A stretch of 64,000 nt of DNA from Steinernema hermaphroditum (GCA_030435675.1 CM059622.1:14198001-14262000), one strand, 5' to 3'; positions 7,922-19,720 are shown, numbered from the stretch's first letter. Notes: generated from the letters alone by a model not told the origin. Numbers and translations are program-made.

Positions 7922-10886
7922 ATGAGCTTCTTGCCGCCTGTTCAATTCGGCAATTACACCCGCTTCGTGGTACTGCTTCTCAGCATCCTTTGTCTCACTT
8001 TCGTCATGGCCAACACACTCGCGCTGAATTTTACCATTTTGTGCATGTCGGAAGAGCGAGTCGAGTACGAGAATGGGACCACAGGTAGAGTCGATCCGCT
8101 GAATTGTGGAACAAATATTCTATTTTGGGCTATGTACAAAATCCTCAATACACCTACTCACCGACAGAAAAGGCGTGGCTCTTTTCTATCGTGGCGGCGG
8201 GTACTCTTGTAGGGACGTTTCCTGTCATGCGATTCACGGCCACAATAGGAGTGAGGTGAACGAAGAATAAAAAGTTGACAAAAAGTAACGAAGTTATTCA
8301 GAAATCTGTTCACGATATATGGATTGATCACCGCAACGGCGACAGCTCTGATACCTCTTGCTGCTTCGATGGGATACGGGTGGCTTCTTGCGATGAGGTT
8401 CCTTGAGGTAAGTGTTTCTGCTTTTTTGTGTGGTTCTTTTCAAGCGTTTTGAGAAAATATGGAAAAGAAGGACGAATCCTATTACCGTGTTCTGATAGTG
8501 CCGACGCTTCCAATCGGCTAAGTACTATGGGGACGGCTTCATGGCTCTAGCGGTGCTAGGCTATTTGTTCCCAGAAATGCGGTTCCCTTGCCGCTTGCAG
8601 CAAAACTCGCTAATTTTGCTGCAGTCTGTGACAGGGAGCATTTTTATGAGGGCGAATCTATTTACTTTCTTGTTATTCCCCTTTGGGCAAGATTTGGGCA
8701 CGTAAGGCAAGATACATTTCCGGTGGAAAGATTGGTGTTCATAGCACGGCCTAGGAATGACATAACCTGAGGACACATAAAGGGTTTATTGTGGATCTAA
8801 CGAAGGTTCCAAAATCTTCTAGGAAACATAACAATCTTTATCTGTTGTCTGATTTCGGTCGCTTTCTAGGATGTTTAAGTCGAAAACAACTTCATGCAGC
8901 CTACATGATATTCCGTAGGCGTAAGCCTAAGCCGAACATCTTGATGCTGATGGTAGTGGGACTGTGGTATATGTCCCAATTTACTCGAAGAAGCCTGTAA
9001 GCTTCACAGTTTACACAGGGTTTGCCTCTAGATCCGCCACACGCTCAAAGAATGATTAACCGGTGGCGGACCGGTGAGTGGCTTCTCGAAAATAGAGGTA
9101 AAATGTGGAAAAGTATTACAATATTTACAAAGAACATATTTCCGAATTGACCAATAAATTTTGAGCTAAGAGATTCATGTCCTATTCAAAGAGCAATCGC
9201 CAACCTCTATTTTATTGTCGTTCACGCTTCTTAGGAATTGACGATAAAAAAAGTCCGAATAAGGCAAAGTAGTCAAAAATTTCACCAAAACCTTGCATAT
9301 TCTATGATCAAAGAACCAGGCTTATGTCCACAAAGTGGGCTTTATTCTACCGCTTTGTAGTTTATGTGTAATTTTCCGATATATTTTTGTCAGACACAAA
9401 AACTTCGATCAACAAGATTATCGCTAGTTGCGCCCATTGTTACCACTGCACAAAACATTCCCATGATCTACAGAGATCACTGTTCCAGGGTTTCTCCATG
9501 GCCATACTGTTCCCGGTGATGGGCGCCGTGACCTCTAGTTGGTCGTCTGTGAAACAAAGTGGATTCTACATGGCTTTGCAGAGTCTTTGCCTTCAGGTAG
9601 GCGCATGTAATCTTGACAGGTCAAAATATAGGGGTTTAGTTCGGTGCCATCTTTACCATGCCCGTTTCGGGAGAACTGTGCACTTCATCTCTTGGCTGGA
9701 CGTCAGTCTACTATATCCACGCAGCGTGCACATATGTCAGCTTCATCCTCTTCTACCTGTTCTACCGTAACTCGCCTCGAAAGCACAGGTATTCAAACGC
9801 TTAATTTGCCGGCTAAATGCACCACCTTGCAGCTGTGTGAGTGAGAAAGAACTTACTGTAATCCATCATGGAAGGAAAGACAACGCGAACACGGGAAAAC
9901 AGCCTGTGCCCTACAAAGCTGTGATGACCAGCCTTCCTATTTGGGGTGTCTACATCTCTTATATTGGTGCTGGCCTTGGATTGAATCTCTTCATGCAGTT
10001 TGGACCGACTTATTTGAATAAGGTAAGTCAGAGGGAAAGAGATTACCACAGAATCCATGAGCCACTCCAATAACTAAGCGAGTTGATGACCTCTTTTGGC
10101 ATTGTTTAGGTTCTACACTACGAGGTCTCCAACACTGGATTTGCCGGCGCCGTTCCCTACCTCGTCGCCTGCGGATCGAAAATCCTTTCGGGACCGATCA
10201 GTGACTACGCTTCATGCATCAGCCAACGTGCCAGAATCATCATCTTCACCTTTTTGTCTCAGGGAATGCTGGCCTTGTGCATTCTAGTTATGGCCTTTCT
10301 TCCTGAGTGTGCCTCAACGGCCGGCTTTGTGTGCTACACGCTGGCCATCACCTCCAGTGGAATGACTTCTGTGGCGACCATAAAAAGTGCGCAGTTGGTC
10401 GCCTGCCAGCATATTCACTTCGTCATGGCCGTGTGCTCTCTCGTCAACAGTATCATCATCTTGGTTCTGCCGCCTTTTGTGTCTCTTATCGCCTCGGAGA
10501 ATACTCATGGTCAGGTGGGGCTACATCTTCTAGTCTCCTTCTAAAAGAAGGTTTAATCTTAGTGGTCGACGATCTTCCTCATCTGTGGAATAATCGTCGC
10601 CGTCACCAATGGCTTCTTCATCATCGTCGGACGGGCCGAACCAGCCGAGTGGACCAAAGCGAAGCCGACAATTGTGAGAAACAATCAGATCTATCCGGCC
10701 CACATTCCACCACTTGCGGTGGAGGAGATGCTAAAGGAGATCAAGGACAACGAGGACGAGTATGCGAAATCACTTACTGTGGAGAAGGCCGTCCAGAAGA
10801 CACTGACAGTCGATAGGGGAGTGCAAGTGACGCCGGTCGTCGAGAGATATGTTCAAACGATTCCTATTGATATGCCAGATGAATAA
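7922..10886 (+). CDS. SLC17-type MFS anion transporter
   Basis: Exons: 7922 to about 8086, a second exon ending 8255, then 8302-8407, 9489-9596, 9640-9788, 9833-10022, 10110-10514 and 10563-10886, roughly 525 residues. Family marks include NFTILCM after helix 1, [11 protein letters not shown] before helix 2, GTLVGTFPV, the helix-4 segment [16 protein letters not shown], and [13 protein letters not shown]17 members (vesicular glutamate transporters, sialin, phosphate cotransporters) move organic anions or phosphate with H+ or Na+; the substrate here is not predictable. The first intron is unresolved: NGTT in exon 1 and YSPTEKAW lie in different frames with no normal GT-AG join, so a small unusual intron, a sequence error or a frameshift is possible. 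Intron 3 is long (1,081 nt); the others are about 43-90 nt. The C-terminus has three 10-residue repeats. An AATAAA overlaps the stop codon. Confidence 0.85.
8408..9488. other. Long intron of the SLC17 gene
   Basis: GTAAGT opens and TTCCAG closes this intron. It is more than ten times longer than the gene's other introns. I see no exon, RNA gene or repeat in it. Confidence 0.75.
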
Positions 10887-10934
10887 ATGTTGCAATGAGG
10901 TCTCAAATTGACCTTCTCAGTGTTGTAGAAGTGC

Positions 10935-11480
10935 TCGGGTTGAGTTTTGTGACCAACGGGGTTTTCGAGGGAAGTACTGTGCTCATCAAATAACCCATCT
11001 GTGTGCACAAATTGACCGTCACAGACAGCCTCTCCTGCTGAACTAACTTCAACGGCCCTTAAAAGAGCATCTGCCCCCATTCGCTCATCGAGCACCCAAC
11101 AATGAAGTTCCTCATCGTCCTCTTTACTGCTTCCGCCATTCTCTTGGTGTCAGTCCTGTCCGAGACCGTTCTGAAGCCGCCTTATCTTTGTGTTGACTAC
11201 AAGTGTCCCTCCGGCTATGAGTGCGATTTGGTCTGTGGCTGTTACAAGTCGGGCTTCATGAGTTCCGTCGAAAAAGAAGTAAAGCGTCTCTGCAACGGTA
11301 CTATTGACTGCGACGAAGGCCAGGAGTACTTCTACAGCACCACGAAGGGGGCCACTCTGGGACCCTGCGCCGATGGAAAGTGCTCCGAAGGCAGCGAGTG
11401 TGGCCCATTCCACTTCTTCTGCGTCGAACAGAAGAACAACTAGCTTATAGTTATGTAGATCTATTTCTAATAAAGTGTCT
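10935..11480 (+). repeat. Inverted repeat arm, left (cysteine-rich peptide cassette)
   Basis: This arm covers about 165 bp upstream, the coding region and the polyadenylation region of the peptide gene. It matches 12141-12690 in reverse complement, with a spacer of about 660 bp. Confidence 0.85.
11102..11443 (+). CDS. Secreted cysteine-rich peptide, copy 1
   Basis: This single-exon gene encodes 113 residues. MKFLIVLFTASAILLVSVLS is a clear signal peptide. The mature part has eleven cysteines: CVDYKC, PSGYEC, DLVCGC, RLC, TIDC, GPC, GKC, SEC and a final FFC. The odd number leaves one unpaired, which could allow dimer formation. A CTTAAAAG box about 45 nt upstream resembles a TATA element, and AATAAA lies at 11469-11474. 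Copy 2 at 12181-12522 differs at three residues. It is probably a short secreted, disulfide-rich effector or structural peptide; I recognise no named family and make no toxin claim. Confidence 0.85.
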   Translation: MKFLIVLFTASAILLVSVLSETVLKPPYLCVDYKCPSGYECDLVCGCYKSGFMSSVEKEVKRLCNGTIDCDEGQEYFYSTTKGATLGPCADGKCSEGSECGPFHFFCVEQKNN

Positions 11481-12140
11481 AATGACAAATATGGTATTTA
11501 AATGTGGAGCTTTTTGGAAAAACAATGGACTATAATGCTCGTTCTTCCTCTTTCTCCCTCAAAGAGCTGCTTCAGCCTCCCTCAAATTAGGAAACCCGCA
11601 ATCGCATTAACGTCACCAATTAAAGCAATTTGCGTCAGCGTCTCCAGATCAGAGATGTTCCGAAGAGATATGTGCTAAATAGCAGAAAACGGCGAAAGGA
11701 TGAAATGGCACTGGAAGACGTGACGACACCCACAAACATAAACACTTCGAGAGGAAGTCGAAAAGTGGAGATAAGGGCCACTCTTTGACCTTTTGACGTG
11801 AATGCTGCATGTTCAAAATAGACTGCCACTCGATGATCACAGATTAGCAAGCGATCTACTATTACGTCTGTGGCCCTGTCGTTATGCAATCTATTTGATG
11901 CCGGGGAATAATGGAAAAGATAAAGACAATACAAGAGGACAGAAAGAATATCACCGCAGTAACCGCCGAGCACTTTCCCTTATTATCTACTCCACGGGAT
12001 TCTTCTAAACCTGGCACCTTATGGGTTCTTTGACTGGACTTTATCTTATGGATTAAAATGACATACAAGATGCGTTGACACTCGCGATCCCGAGTAACAT
12101 TTAACATTGTGCATTTTGTAGTGATTGACAAACAGAGAGA

Positions 12141-12690
12141 AGACACTTTATTAGAAACAGATCTACATATACACTACAAGCTAGTTATTCTTCTGTTCGA
12201 CGCAGAAGAAGTGGAATGGGCCACACTCGCTGCCTTCGGAGCACTTTCCATCGGCGCAGGGTCCTAGAGTGGCCCCCTTCGTGGTGCTGTAGAAGTACTT
12301 CTGGCCTTCGTCGCAGTCAATAGTGCCGTTGCAGAGACGCTTTACTTCTTTTTCGACGGAATTCATGAAGCCCGACTTGTAACAGCCACAGACCAAATCG
12401 CACTCATAGCCGGAGGGACACTTGTAGTCAACACAGAGATAAGGCGGCTTCAGAACGGTCTCGGACAGGACTGACACCGAGAGAATGGCGGAAGCAGTAA
12501 AGAGGACGATGAGGAACTTCATTGTTGGGTGCTCGAATAGGGACAGATGCTCTTTTAAAAGCCATTAAGAAGCCCCCTAGTTAGTTCAGCAGGAGAGGCT
12601 GTCTGTGGCGGTCAACTCGTGTACACAGATGGGTTAGTTGATGAGCACACTACTTTCCGCGAAAACCCCATCGGTCACAAGACTCAGAAT
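12141..12690 (-). repeat. Inverted repeat arm, right (cysteine-rich peptide cassette)
   Basis: This is the reverse-complement copy of 10935-11480. Similarity covers promoter, coding and 3' ends. Non-coding parts have drifted more than the coding part. Confidence 0.85.
12181..12522 (-). CDS. Secreted cysteine-rich peptide, copy 2
   Basis: The gene encodes 113 residues, identical to copy 1 except at three positions: L15 to S in the signal peptide, S to N before the SVEK segment, and E to K in the DEGQ[EK]YFY motif. All eleven cysteines are kept. A TTTTAAAAG TATA-like box lies about 30 nt upstream of the ATG, closer to consensus than in copy 1. The two genes converge, 737 bp apart. Conservation of the coding part over the flanks suggests both are under constraint or were recently converted. 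Confidence 0.85.
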   Translation of the reverse strand: MKFLIVLFTASAILSVSVLSETVLKPPYLCVDYKCPSGYECDLVCGCYKSGFMNSVEKEVKRLCNGTIDCDEGQKYFYSTTKGATLGPCADGKCSEGSECGPFHFFCVEQKNN

Positions 12691-12780
12691 GCACAATTTT
12701 GTGTTTTTGTGATCCGTGTGGTTGACGTTTTTGCAAGCCTGTCCACTAGAACATAGATTTGGGTTTTACAAATTTGTCAC

Positions 12781-12911
12781 TTGTTACAAACCGTGAGTTC
12801 TATCGAAAAAGTCGGCTGGACGACTTGGAAAATGACTGGGACGACGGGCAAGAGTACTTTTATAACACCCCCATGACTGAAATATATCGGGCTCTCGGTT
12901 GGAAGGTCTAG
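12781..12911 (+). pseudogene. Decayed third copy of the cysteine-rich peptide
   Basis: The segment starts TGTTACAAA, as in the copies' CYK, then shifts frame by one base and reads through DWDDGQEYFYNTP, the counterpart of DCDEGQEYFYSTT. It runs to TAG at 12909. The two alignable cysteines of that stretch are lost and the N-terminal half is absent. Confidence 0.7.
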
Positions 12912-14852
12912 CTACGGTTCGATAGTCCCTGATTGGAATCCTCCCTGAATTTTTGAGGCTTTTGGCTCTTCACGGTCAGGCCAAGTTCGAATCTGGAGCA
13001 TGCCGATGGCAGCAAATAACAAAAATCCGTGTTTACCGAGAAAACTGCACTACTGTTCACCGTCCGATCACTGCTGCAATCTATCAGGAAGTCCCAGTTT
13101 TCACTCCAAGCTGAGGGCGATTTCAGGAAGATCTCTCTTTTGATCACATTGTTCTAGTCTGCTTTTAGTAATGCCTAGGCTGGTATACCTCTATTTCCGC
13201 ACTGCAGAATGACATGACACTGCTGCCGATGTTTCGTTTAATTTCCAATGAACACCGCACGTTGTGTAACCAGAAAAGGGAACGAAAACGAAACCCGTTC
13301 GGTTGGAAACGGTTATAGTTTGCGAAAGATGTGCGCGTTCCGATGTAACAGAAGTCAAGGCCGCGTGAGGAGAAATTTCAAGCGTAGAGAATCTGTACTT
13401 TTGTTTTTCTGCCGCTGCTCCAAGGCCGTCGACTGCATGATCAGGTTACATCTTGTGTCGCAAACAAAAACAACAAAAAAAGTAGGCCGTCGCTCCCTTT
13501 ATGGGAAATGCGAGCGCTTAGGTGTGGTCGACGAGATAGGTTCGGTGGAGAATATCGCTTTTGCAAGAGGATCTCGTGTGAGTGTCACGTGATGGCCAAA
13601 TGGCATAGAATTAGGAGGATGATTGATGTTTACGATTTGAAGTTCTTTGCACGCTACTGATCGAATATGAACGCAAAAAGACGTCAAATGCGTTTTGTTG
13701 TTTCGAGAACTGAAACTTTATAATAGTTATGTAGTTTCGGAGGAACGGCGACGTGTGCAATCTGAAAATTGCTTTTGTTATGGGTTGAGTTCAATGATAT
13801 CGCAACCTCCTAGAACGAGAGTGCTATGCTGTAAATAAGACCGTGCCGAAACGCGAGCAGATTCTTATACCATATAACGGTTTTATCACATACGAGCGGT
13901 ATATGAAATCCGCTATTGAAACCAGGTAAATTAAACATATCTCCCCAGAAAGACCGTCAGCACCATCCAACTACCTCGTAAGCCGAAGATCCGCTCCAAC
14001 CTTGAAGTCTGCGCCGCCAGCCGCGTCAACGAATCTACTATTCACTTTATGTTTGAGTTCCGCTCCCTGCTTGGTAATCAAATTTCCCAGCAAACAAGCC
14101 GAAAGCTCTTAGGTGGAAAATCCAAAGAAGGAATAGCTAACGCTGAAAGCAATTAACAACTTCGGGACACACCTAACTTTTCCCATCCATTGCGTTGAGG
14201 CTCTGAAAATGTCAGGTTTTTTATTGACGTCCGTTTCCTGCACAATGCACTAATCGCGTTGCTCGTAATGCATCATAACATGAGGTAATCGCACCTTCCC
14301 TTCCACCCACCATGTTCTGCGAACTCCAACGTTAACAATTAGTTGTATATATGCATGAGGACATGCAACATTACAGCTACCATGCCCGCGTAACGGCTCC
14401 GTGAGCTCACTTCTACTTCACAAAAATAGAGGCTAAATGCGGAAAAAATGACTCTTGGATTCGCAATCAATATGCATCAAAAAAAGTGAGCTGGAGGATT
14501 CCCGTTTGTTGTTCACATAGCGCAGTCTTATCTCCATCTTACCGTCGTCTGTACTCATCCACAACTGACGACATCAGAGCAAATGACTCAGAATCTCGCT
14601 AACGCGACAATGTTCCCATCAGCCATTGCGACTTCCGTTCCCAGCAACGGAGGCGAGCAGTTTAACAAACATCAACTGCATAAAAAGCTGGAAGCCGCTC
14701 CCACTACACAGTTCTTCAGTCACCACAGTCCCAGTTCCAGTTCTACAGTTCTTCATTTCTGTCGACTTCACTTCTTCTTCACGCCGCCCGCAGAAGGAGC
14801 CGACTTCCCATCGTCAAAAGAAGCTGATTCTCTTTCTTGTTTTTTATTGTAA
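12912..14852. other. Non-coding stretch
   Basis: No supported gene was found. Scattered frames below 115 codons have poor codon use. A run at 14580-14850 is open in two frames but is Ser/Pro/His-biased; it could be an upstream exon of the frame that follows, which I cannot show. Confidence 0.5.
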
Positions 14853-15059
14853 TTATTCTCTTCAATAACAACTTTGTATTCAAAAATCCGCGTGACACAC
14901 CTCAAGGTGAAAAAGGCGAGCACAGAGGGAGAGAGACATCTCCTCTTTTACAGAATAAGAGAAGGTGGTCAAAAATTGGACAAACCCCAGATTTTCTACG
15001 GAATCCTGTCCGGAAAGTGGGTTGAGGTTGTTCAGTCAAATGGTGGATACCTTGAGTGA
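14853..15059 (+). CDS. Candidate terminal exon, unknown protein
   Basis: The frame is open from 14853 to a TGA at 15057-15059 and has good codon choice, including KASTEGERHLLFYRIREGG and LDKPQIFYGILSGKW. AATAAA follows at 15078-15083. There is no in-frame ATG near the left edge, and no strong acceptor; CCTCAAG at 14898-14904 would start the exon at VKKAST. It may be the last exon of a gene whose earlier exons I could not place. The product is not recognised. Confidence 0.35.
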   Translation, partial: LFSSITTLYSKIRVTHLKVKKASTEGERHLLFYRIREGGQKLDKPQIFYGILSGKWVEVVQSNGGYLE

Positions 15060-18000
15060 ACTATGTGTCTTTATGGTAATAAACTGTTATTTTTAAGAAT
15101 CGGCATTTTCAACCCAGTATACTAACCTCTACTGATATTCTTCAAAAATACAATGTGCTCGGCACAAGTGGCACATTTGGAAACAAGACAACTTTTTCTA
15201 ATTGCGTGTCTACAATTTGCAGGTGACGGTGCCCTATTATGATCCATGTTCGAAGAACGTGTTATTCTTTTCGCAGAACGCTGTGTTGTTTATAAGTCAA
15301 ATGAGCCGTGTACGATGCAATGTTTCAGCTTATAACTGATTATCTCCATCTCAATCCAAAAAACGAACCAAAGTGAAGAACTTTCACATCGATCCGACTG
15401 ACCTTCTACATTCTTCTCACAGGTTAGTACTCTGTTTGGTCCGTTTTTCATCAATGTTCATGTGCTCTGACCGCAAAGTGTAACCTTGAACACATTGAGT
15501 GGACTTTAGTGTCATCGGCAAATATATTTGGTTCCTGTTTACCTGTTCTATTGAACGAAAGACGCACGTATCCATCGAATTAGGAACATCTGTTTGTTTT
15601 CCACTTGCTTCCTGTTTCAACGTTCTAATCGTGCGTTGAATTGACAATTTGGCTTGAAACTCCCCAAAATGCCCTCACCCTGATTAGCCGACACCACTTT
15701 TGTAGCTTCGATCGTGTACCTACAACTAATCAAAAGTCCCGATTCTCGACCACCCACCCGGACAACCTTTTCACCTGAGCAGGAAGTTGAAAATTGTCCT
15801 TTTTCAGCTTTCCGTAGGTTGCTTCAGTGTACTTTCTGTGGACAGAGAAATGTATCTCTTTTGTGTCTACGTCCCTACAAACCTTCGTTTTGTTGCAAAA
15901 GGCGATTTTTGTTGCAAGTTCTTCTTTTCTGAGGATCTTAAAAACGCAGACTTCCTGTTGGCCTTTTGCATTGAATTCTGTAATTCTCGAAGTTGGGCGA
16001 TATACAAGGTGATCCATAAATACTGTTACAGAAAGAAATTTTCTGATCGCATTCAAAAAACCTTGCAGTGGCTATTCAGGCGTCAAGACGGTTCTTCCTG
16101 TTGACCCCTTGCATTGCATTCTATGAATCCCGACGGGATATATGTGGTGGGGCGACTTGAACTTTGGCGCATTGCACGCCATGTCTGCGGTGCAATAATT
16201 CTTGGAAACTTGGCAGTTATCCACATGCAGATTTTGCTGTGTGCAACACGTAATAGGTTTTCCAATAATAACACTGCAAGAACTTCTTTGTTTTGCGATG
16301 CTTTCGTCTGTCCAGACTACAACATACATAAATAAGGGGGAATCGCATGTCAGGTGTCACCACAACAGCGTAGTCGTAGCCATAGAGTTTCCACAAAACA
16401 ACTGCGAAGGTGTATCCATGTTAATCTCTTGAAATAAAACATTTTCAAATAAACCGCAGTCAGAAGAGAAGCTTCGAATTTCTTCTTCGGTTCCCATAGA
16501 CATGGTCGTTCGTATGATCGATGGTTGAGTCAAGTGCTCATATTGTTGCCTACGCTTGATCATGTGTATTCGCATATGTGTCCGAAAATACCTTTTTTTC
16601 GATCATTACTCTTAGATAATGAACCGTCTACATAAAGCGGTACTCCGCGGCATTGGAATGAAACCTTGAAATCGTAAACACCCGTTGGTTCAATATTTAT
16701 GATGCAAGTTTCACTCGTTTATTTACGTCCGAGGCTAATTGTCTGTGTGTAAGTCATGGAACCGTGCATATCAGTGCTATAAAGTTGAAACTGAGTCGAT
16801 GGAGAATGGATGAATGGTACTGGTGGAGTGTAGACGTAATCGGGGTCAGCTTCGGGCATCACAGACAGGGGGCTGTCTAGCACAGGAACCAACTCATCGG
16901 AAACTCGCAGATCGATTTGTCCAAACCGTAGAGAACTGATAAAATCTGGCTCTCAAATATCTCAGCAAAGTTTTCAATAGACTCTGCTATTCTTTGTCCA
17001 TACGTTTGTTCCGCAAACTGCATTGGCCTTACTGGTTTGAACTCGCCAACGACAAGCTTATGTGAAATAAACTAGATCTCTGCAGCTGGCCGCACTTAAT
17101 CTCGTCTAATCCACTCTTCTTGCACATGATTTCATACATTTGAGATGAAGGAGTGCTTTACGAGTACACACATTATACGTTTCACGTGCAGACAAATACA
17201 TCAATTACGAAACATAATTGAATTCATTTGCAGCGATCTACGATTTACGAACTATATAGTCCGTTACAAATAAGAATCATGGGAGGTCGCTTTCAGCCAA
17301 CAAAGAAGAGTGGAGGTTTTACGAACGAATTATAGTACACTTTGTCGCGGAAGTCCCTTTCTCGTTTTGTTTTTTTTTCGCCGTTCAACGTATCGTCACA
17401 GCAATTTCTATAATGTCCTCTTTAAGACGGTTGCACGGTTTCCGCAGCTTTAGTTTCTTTCTTTGATCTGGAATGCTGGATAATCGTCTTTAGTGGTGTA
17501 GTTCTTAAGCGCCGTTCTCTGGCACAAACCTCCACGAAACAGATGCGGAACACCGCCGGCGATTAACGAAAAGAGAATATCTTCCAGAAACAGAAAACAG
17601 AATCGATCTTTTTGCAGAACAACGACAATGTGACATTCTCACAAGTTATACAGTCAAGACAAAGTTATGGTTCAGATTTGCGAGGAATACCAAAAATTCA
17701 GATGCGTGTATTCAAAAACAGGCGCCGTTCAGCTTACGTGTTTACCCCAACCCTAGTCGGAAGTCATTTAGTTGGATTCTTACTCGGCCGAGCACGCCTT
17801 CCACAATAGCATCCCCCAGGATTCGGCTCCCGAACATGCTAGGAAGAGGTTTTTATGCGTTTCAGTTCAGCAAGCATTTCTTTTGAGCAACTACGCTCTT
17901 GGAAGTTAACTTTTTTTATGTTCTTAAACGATGTTATCTGGACCGCTGAAGCTCAAGAGGTCGAATTAAAGATTTTATGCACTTTTGGAATAATGGCTTA

Positions 18001-18140
18001 TGTCGCTCTTTCTTCGGCGCAGAATACGATATCCGAGTTAATTGTAGCGATCTTCGAAGACCAAACCACTTTGTTCACAAAAAGGAGCGTAACTTCGCGC
18101 GGTTTCGTAAACACACGAAAGGCCTAGAGGCCTTCAGATG
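15060..18140. other. Non-coding stretch
   Basis: No gene is supported. A diverged duplicate about 130 bp apart (near 15.95 and 16.10 kb) repeats TTGCATTG[AC]ATTCT with similar flanks. Its CAAGGTGATCCATAAATACTGTTACAG word is reminiscent of a mariner end, but no transposase was found. Confidence 0.5.
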
Positions 18141-18148
18141 GAGACATC

Positions 18149-18172
18149 ATAGTCCTGCGGGCGGCAAACTTG
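18149..18172 (+). repeat. Copy of the GC-rich dispersed motif
   Basis: ATAGTCCTGCGGGCGGCAAA is one copy with two changes from the copy at 161, preceded by GGAGACATC as GGAGACACC precedes the 36.6-kb copy. It lies about 15 bp before the inverted SINE-like pair. Confidence 0.75.
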
Positions 18173-18183
18173 GATTCAATTGA

Positions 18184-18348
18184 TCATCTGCCTTTAATTC
18201 ATTAAATAAAGTCGTGTACTATTTGCACAGAAATCTCAGCTTTTCAAAGCGCCAACGTTTTCTAAACTTTACCTTGGGAATGGAGAACAAATGGAGAACC
18301 GACTTGCATGCATTTTTCTCGGGATGACCATTAGGTCCAGCGTCGAAT
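18184..18348 (-). repeat. Inverted repeat arm, SINE-like tail (left)
   Basis: The reverse complement aligns with 18470-18612 through a GTCATCC[CT]GAGAAAAATGC block, an AACGTT block, and a CTGAGATTTCTGTGC to GTACACGACTTTATTT block. The arm ends where the tRNA-like head would begin, so it looks like a head-truncated copy in opposite orientation. Confidence 0.8.
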
Positions 18349-18423
18349 GACACCGTTTGTATTCAGGCCTAAACCGATCGATGTTGAGGGCAGTTGCAGT
18401 GAACCGGTCGCATCTGGCACTGA

Positions 18424-18612
18424 ATTGTCTCTGTGACTCGTTTCGAACGTGTCTGATTAGTAATCGGTCGGTGTCGGTTCGACGCTGGCCCTAGTGGTCA
18501 TCCTGAGAAAAAATGCACACAAGTCGATTCTAAAACGTTGACGCTTCCAAAAGCTGAGATTTCTGTGCGAATAGTACACGACTTTATTTGACGAATTAAA
18601 GGCAGACAATTA
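18424..18612 (+). repeat. tRNA-Asn-like SINE copy (right)
   Basis: The head GTCTCTGTGACTCG followed by GGTGTCGGTTCGACG resembles eukaryotic tRNA-Asn (GTCTCTGTGGCGCAA to GGTTCGA), with A- and B-box-like blocks about 40 nt apart. A tail of about 130 nt follows and matches the left arm in reverse. The tRNA fold is broken, so it is not called as a tRNA gene. A foldback MITE is the alternative reading. Confidence 0.55.
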
Positions 18613-18918
18613 GCCTTGCATAAAACGGAATCATAGACAGAACGGAGGATGTTTATCGTTGGGAGGTCGAGAGAAACGTAGAAATTCTGCAGTTCAAGAA
18701 ATTTCTCATTTCCGAGAGTATAGACCTACTTTAGGTTTCGAAATTCGCTCTCTCTATTATGTTTTTAACCCACTTATTGCATAAATATGCATAGAGAAGA
18801 GGACATTAGTTCGGTTGTATGTGCAGACAAGTCCCAGACAGACCTAAAAAGAATAAATTCACCTGTTAACGACGTTTTCGCTGCAAAACATTCCTTTGCA
18901 CTAGATGTTCATTGAATA

Positions 18919-19281
18919 TTGTACTCGTTCGCCTACGGAATAACATGTAGACATGCCCGATTCTTGTGCTGTGCCCTTCCAAGAACCCTATCTCGACGCA
19001 CTTTTCAAAGGTTCATTAACGTGGAAAACATTTTTAGTTCAAGCAAATATTTTACGGTATGCGCTCTTTTTTATACACCACCCTGCTACAAAGGCCACGT
19101 GCACTTCGACATTTTGGACGTCACAACTGAAGACAAAGGGCTGATCTTTTCCTGTAAATATCGAGACGTTGCCTACGTCCGCTCCCCCGTGGAAAGAGTA
19201 CTTCACAAGTGGTTAAGACGCAACGTATCGAAGCAGCTTCGCTACGGTAACTTCAGCTTCAAAGATGGTGGTCGAATCTAA
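18919..19281 (+). pseudogene. Coding-like fragment without a start
   Basis: The right half (about 19090-19281) has strong codon bias toward C-ending codons, with FDILDVTTEDKGLIF and VERVLHKWLRRNVSKQL, and ends at a TAA. There is no in-frame ATG. A second ATG frame at 18953 (MPDSCAVPFQEPYLDALFKG) overlaps the left half but cannot be joined by a GT-AG intron in phase. A diverged copy of the 3' part lies about 320 bp downstream. I read this as a decayed gene or an exon pair with one frameshift; the family is unknown. Confidence 0.35.
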
Positions 19282-19720
19282 GAACTTCTAAAGCTAATTA
19301 TCCTTTGAAGGTCAAATGTACTCAGACACATCTTATTATAAAGGTCATATACCGTATGATATTGACTTAACTAAGACGCTGATGTACTTATTTGTGTTCT
19401 GTCTCGTTCGGTTTAATGCAGCCATGCGTGAGAGATCAGAGCTGGTTATATTTGACATGAATAACAATAGCATTTAGATCAAAGTGTACATCACCTCGAC
19501 AGAAAGTCGCTTGTAAATGTCAAGAATTTTTCTATGTCCCTTGTGAAAGAAGGGCGAGTTCAAGACGCTTCGTATAACGGAGGATTTAAAGCTACTTCCT
19601 AAGCACTTAATCCTTTAGTGTTCAACTTTCAAAACGTGATTATCCTTTCATGGTTATGTGCACTTATGTACACATCTTGTAATAAAGGTACCGTACGAAA
19701 TTTACAGAACAAGGCCGCCT
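19160..19720. repeat. Diverged tandem duplication, about 320-bp period
   Basis: Blocks shared between about 19160-19400 and 19495-19720 include TTTAAAGCTACTT/TCTAAAGCTAATT, AATTATCCTTT and ACACATCTT[AG]TTATAAAGG. The second copy has drifted and is not coding. Confidence 0.5.
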
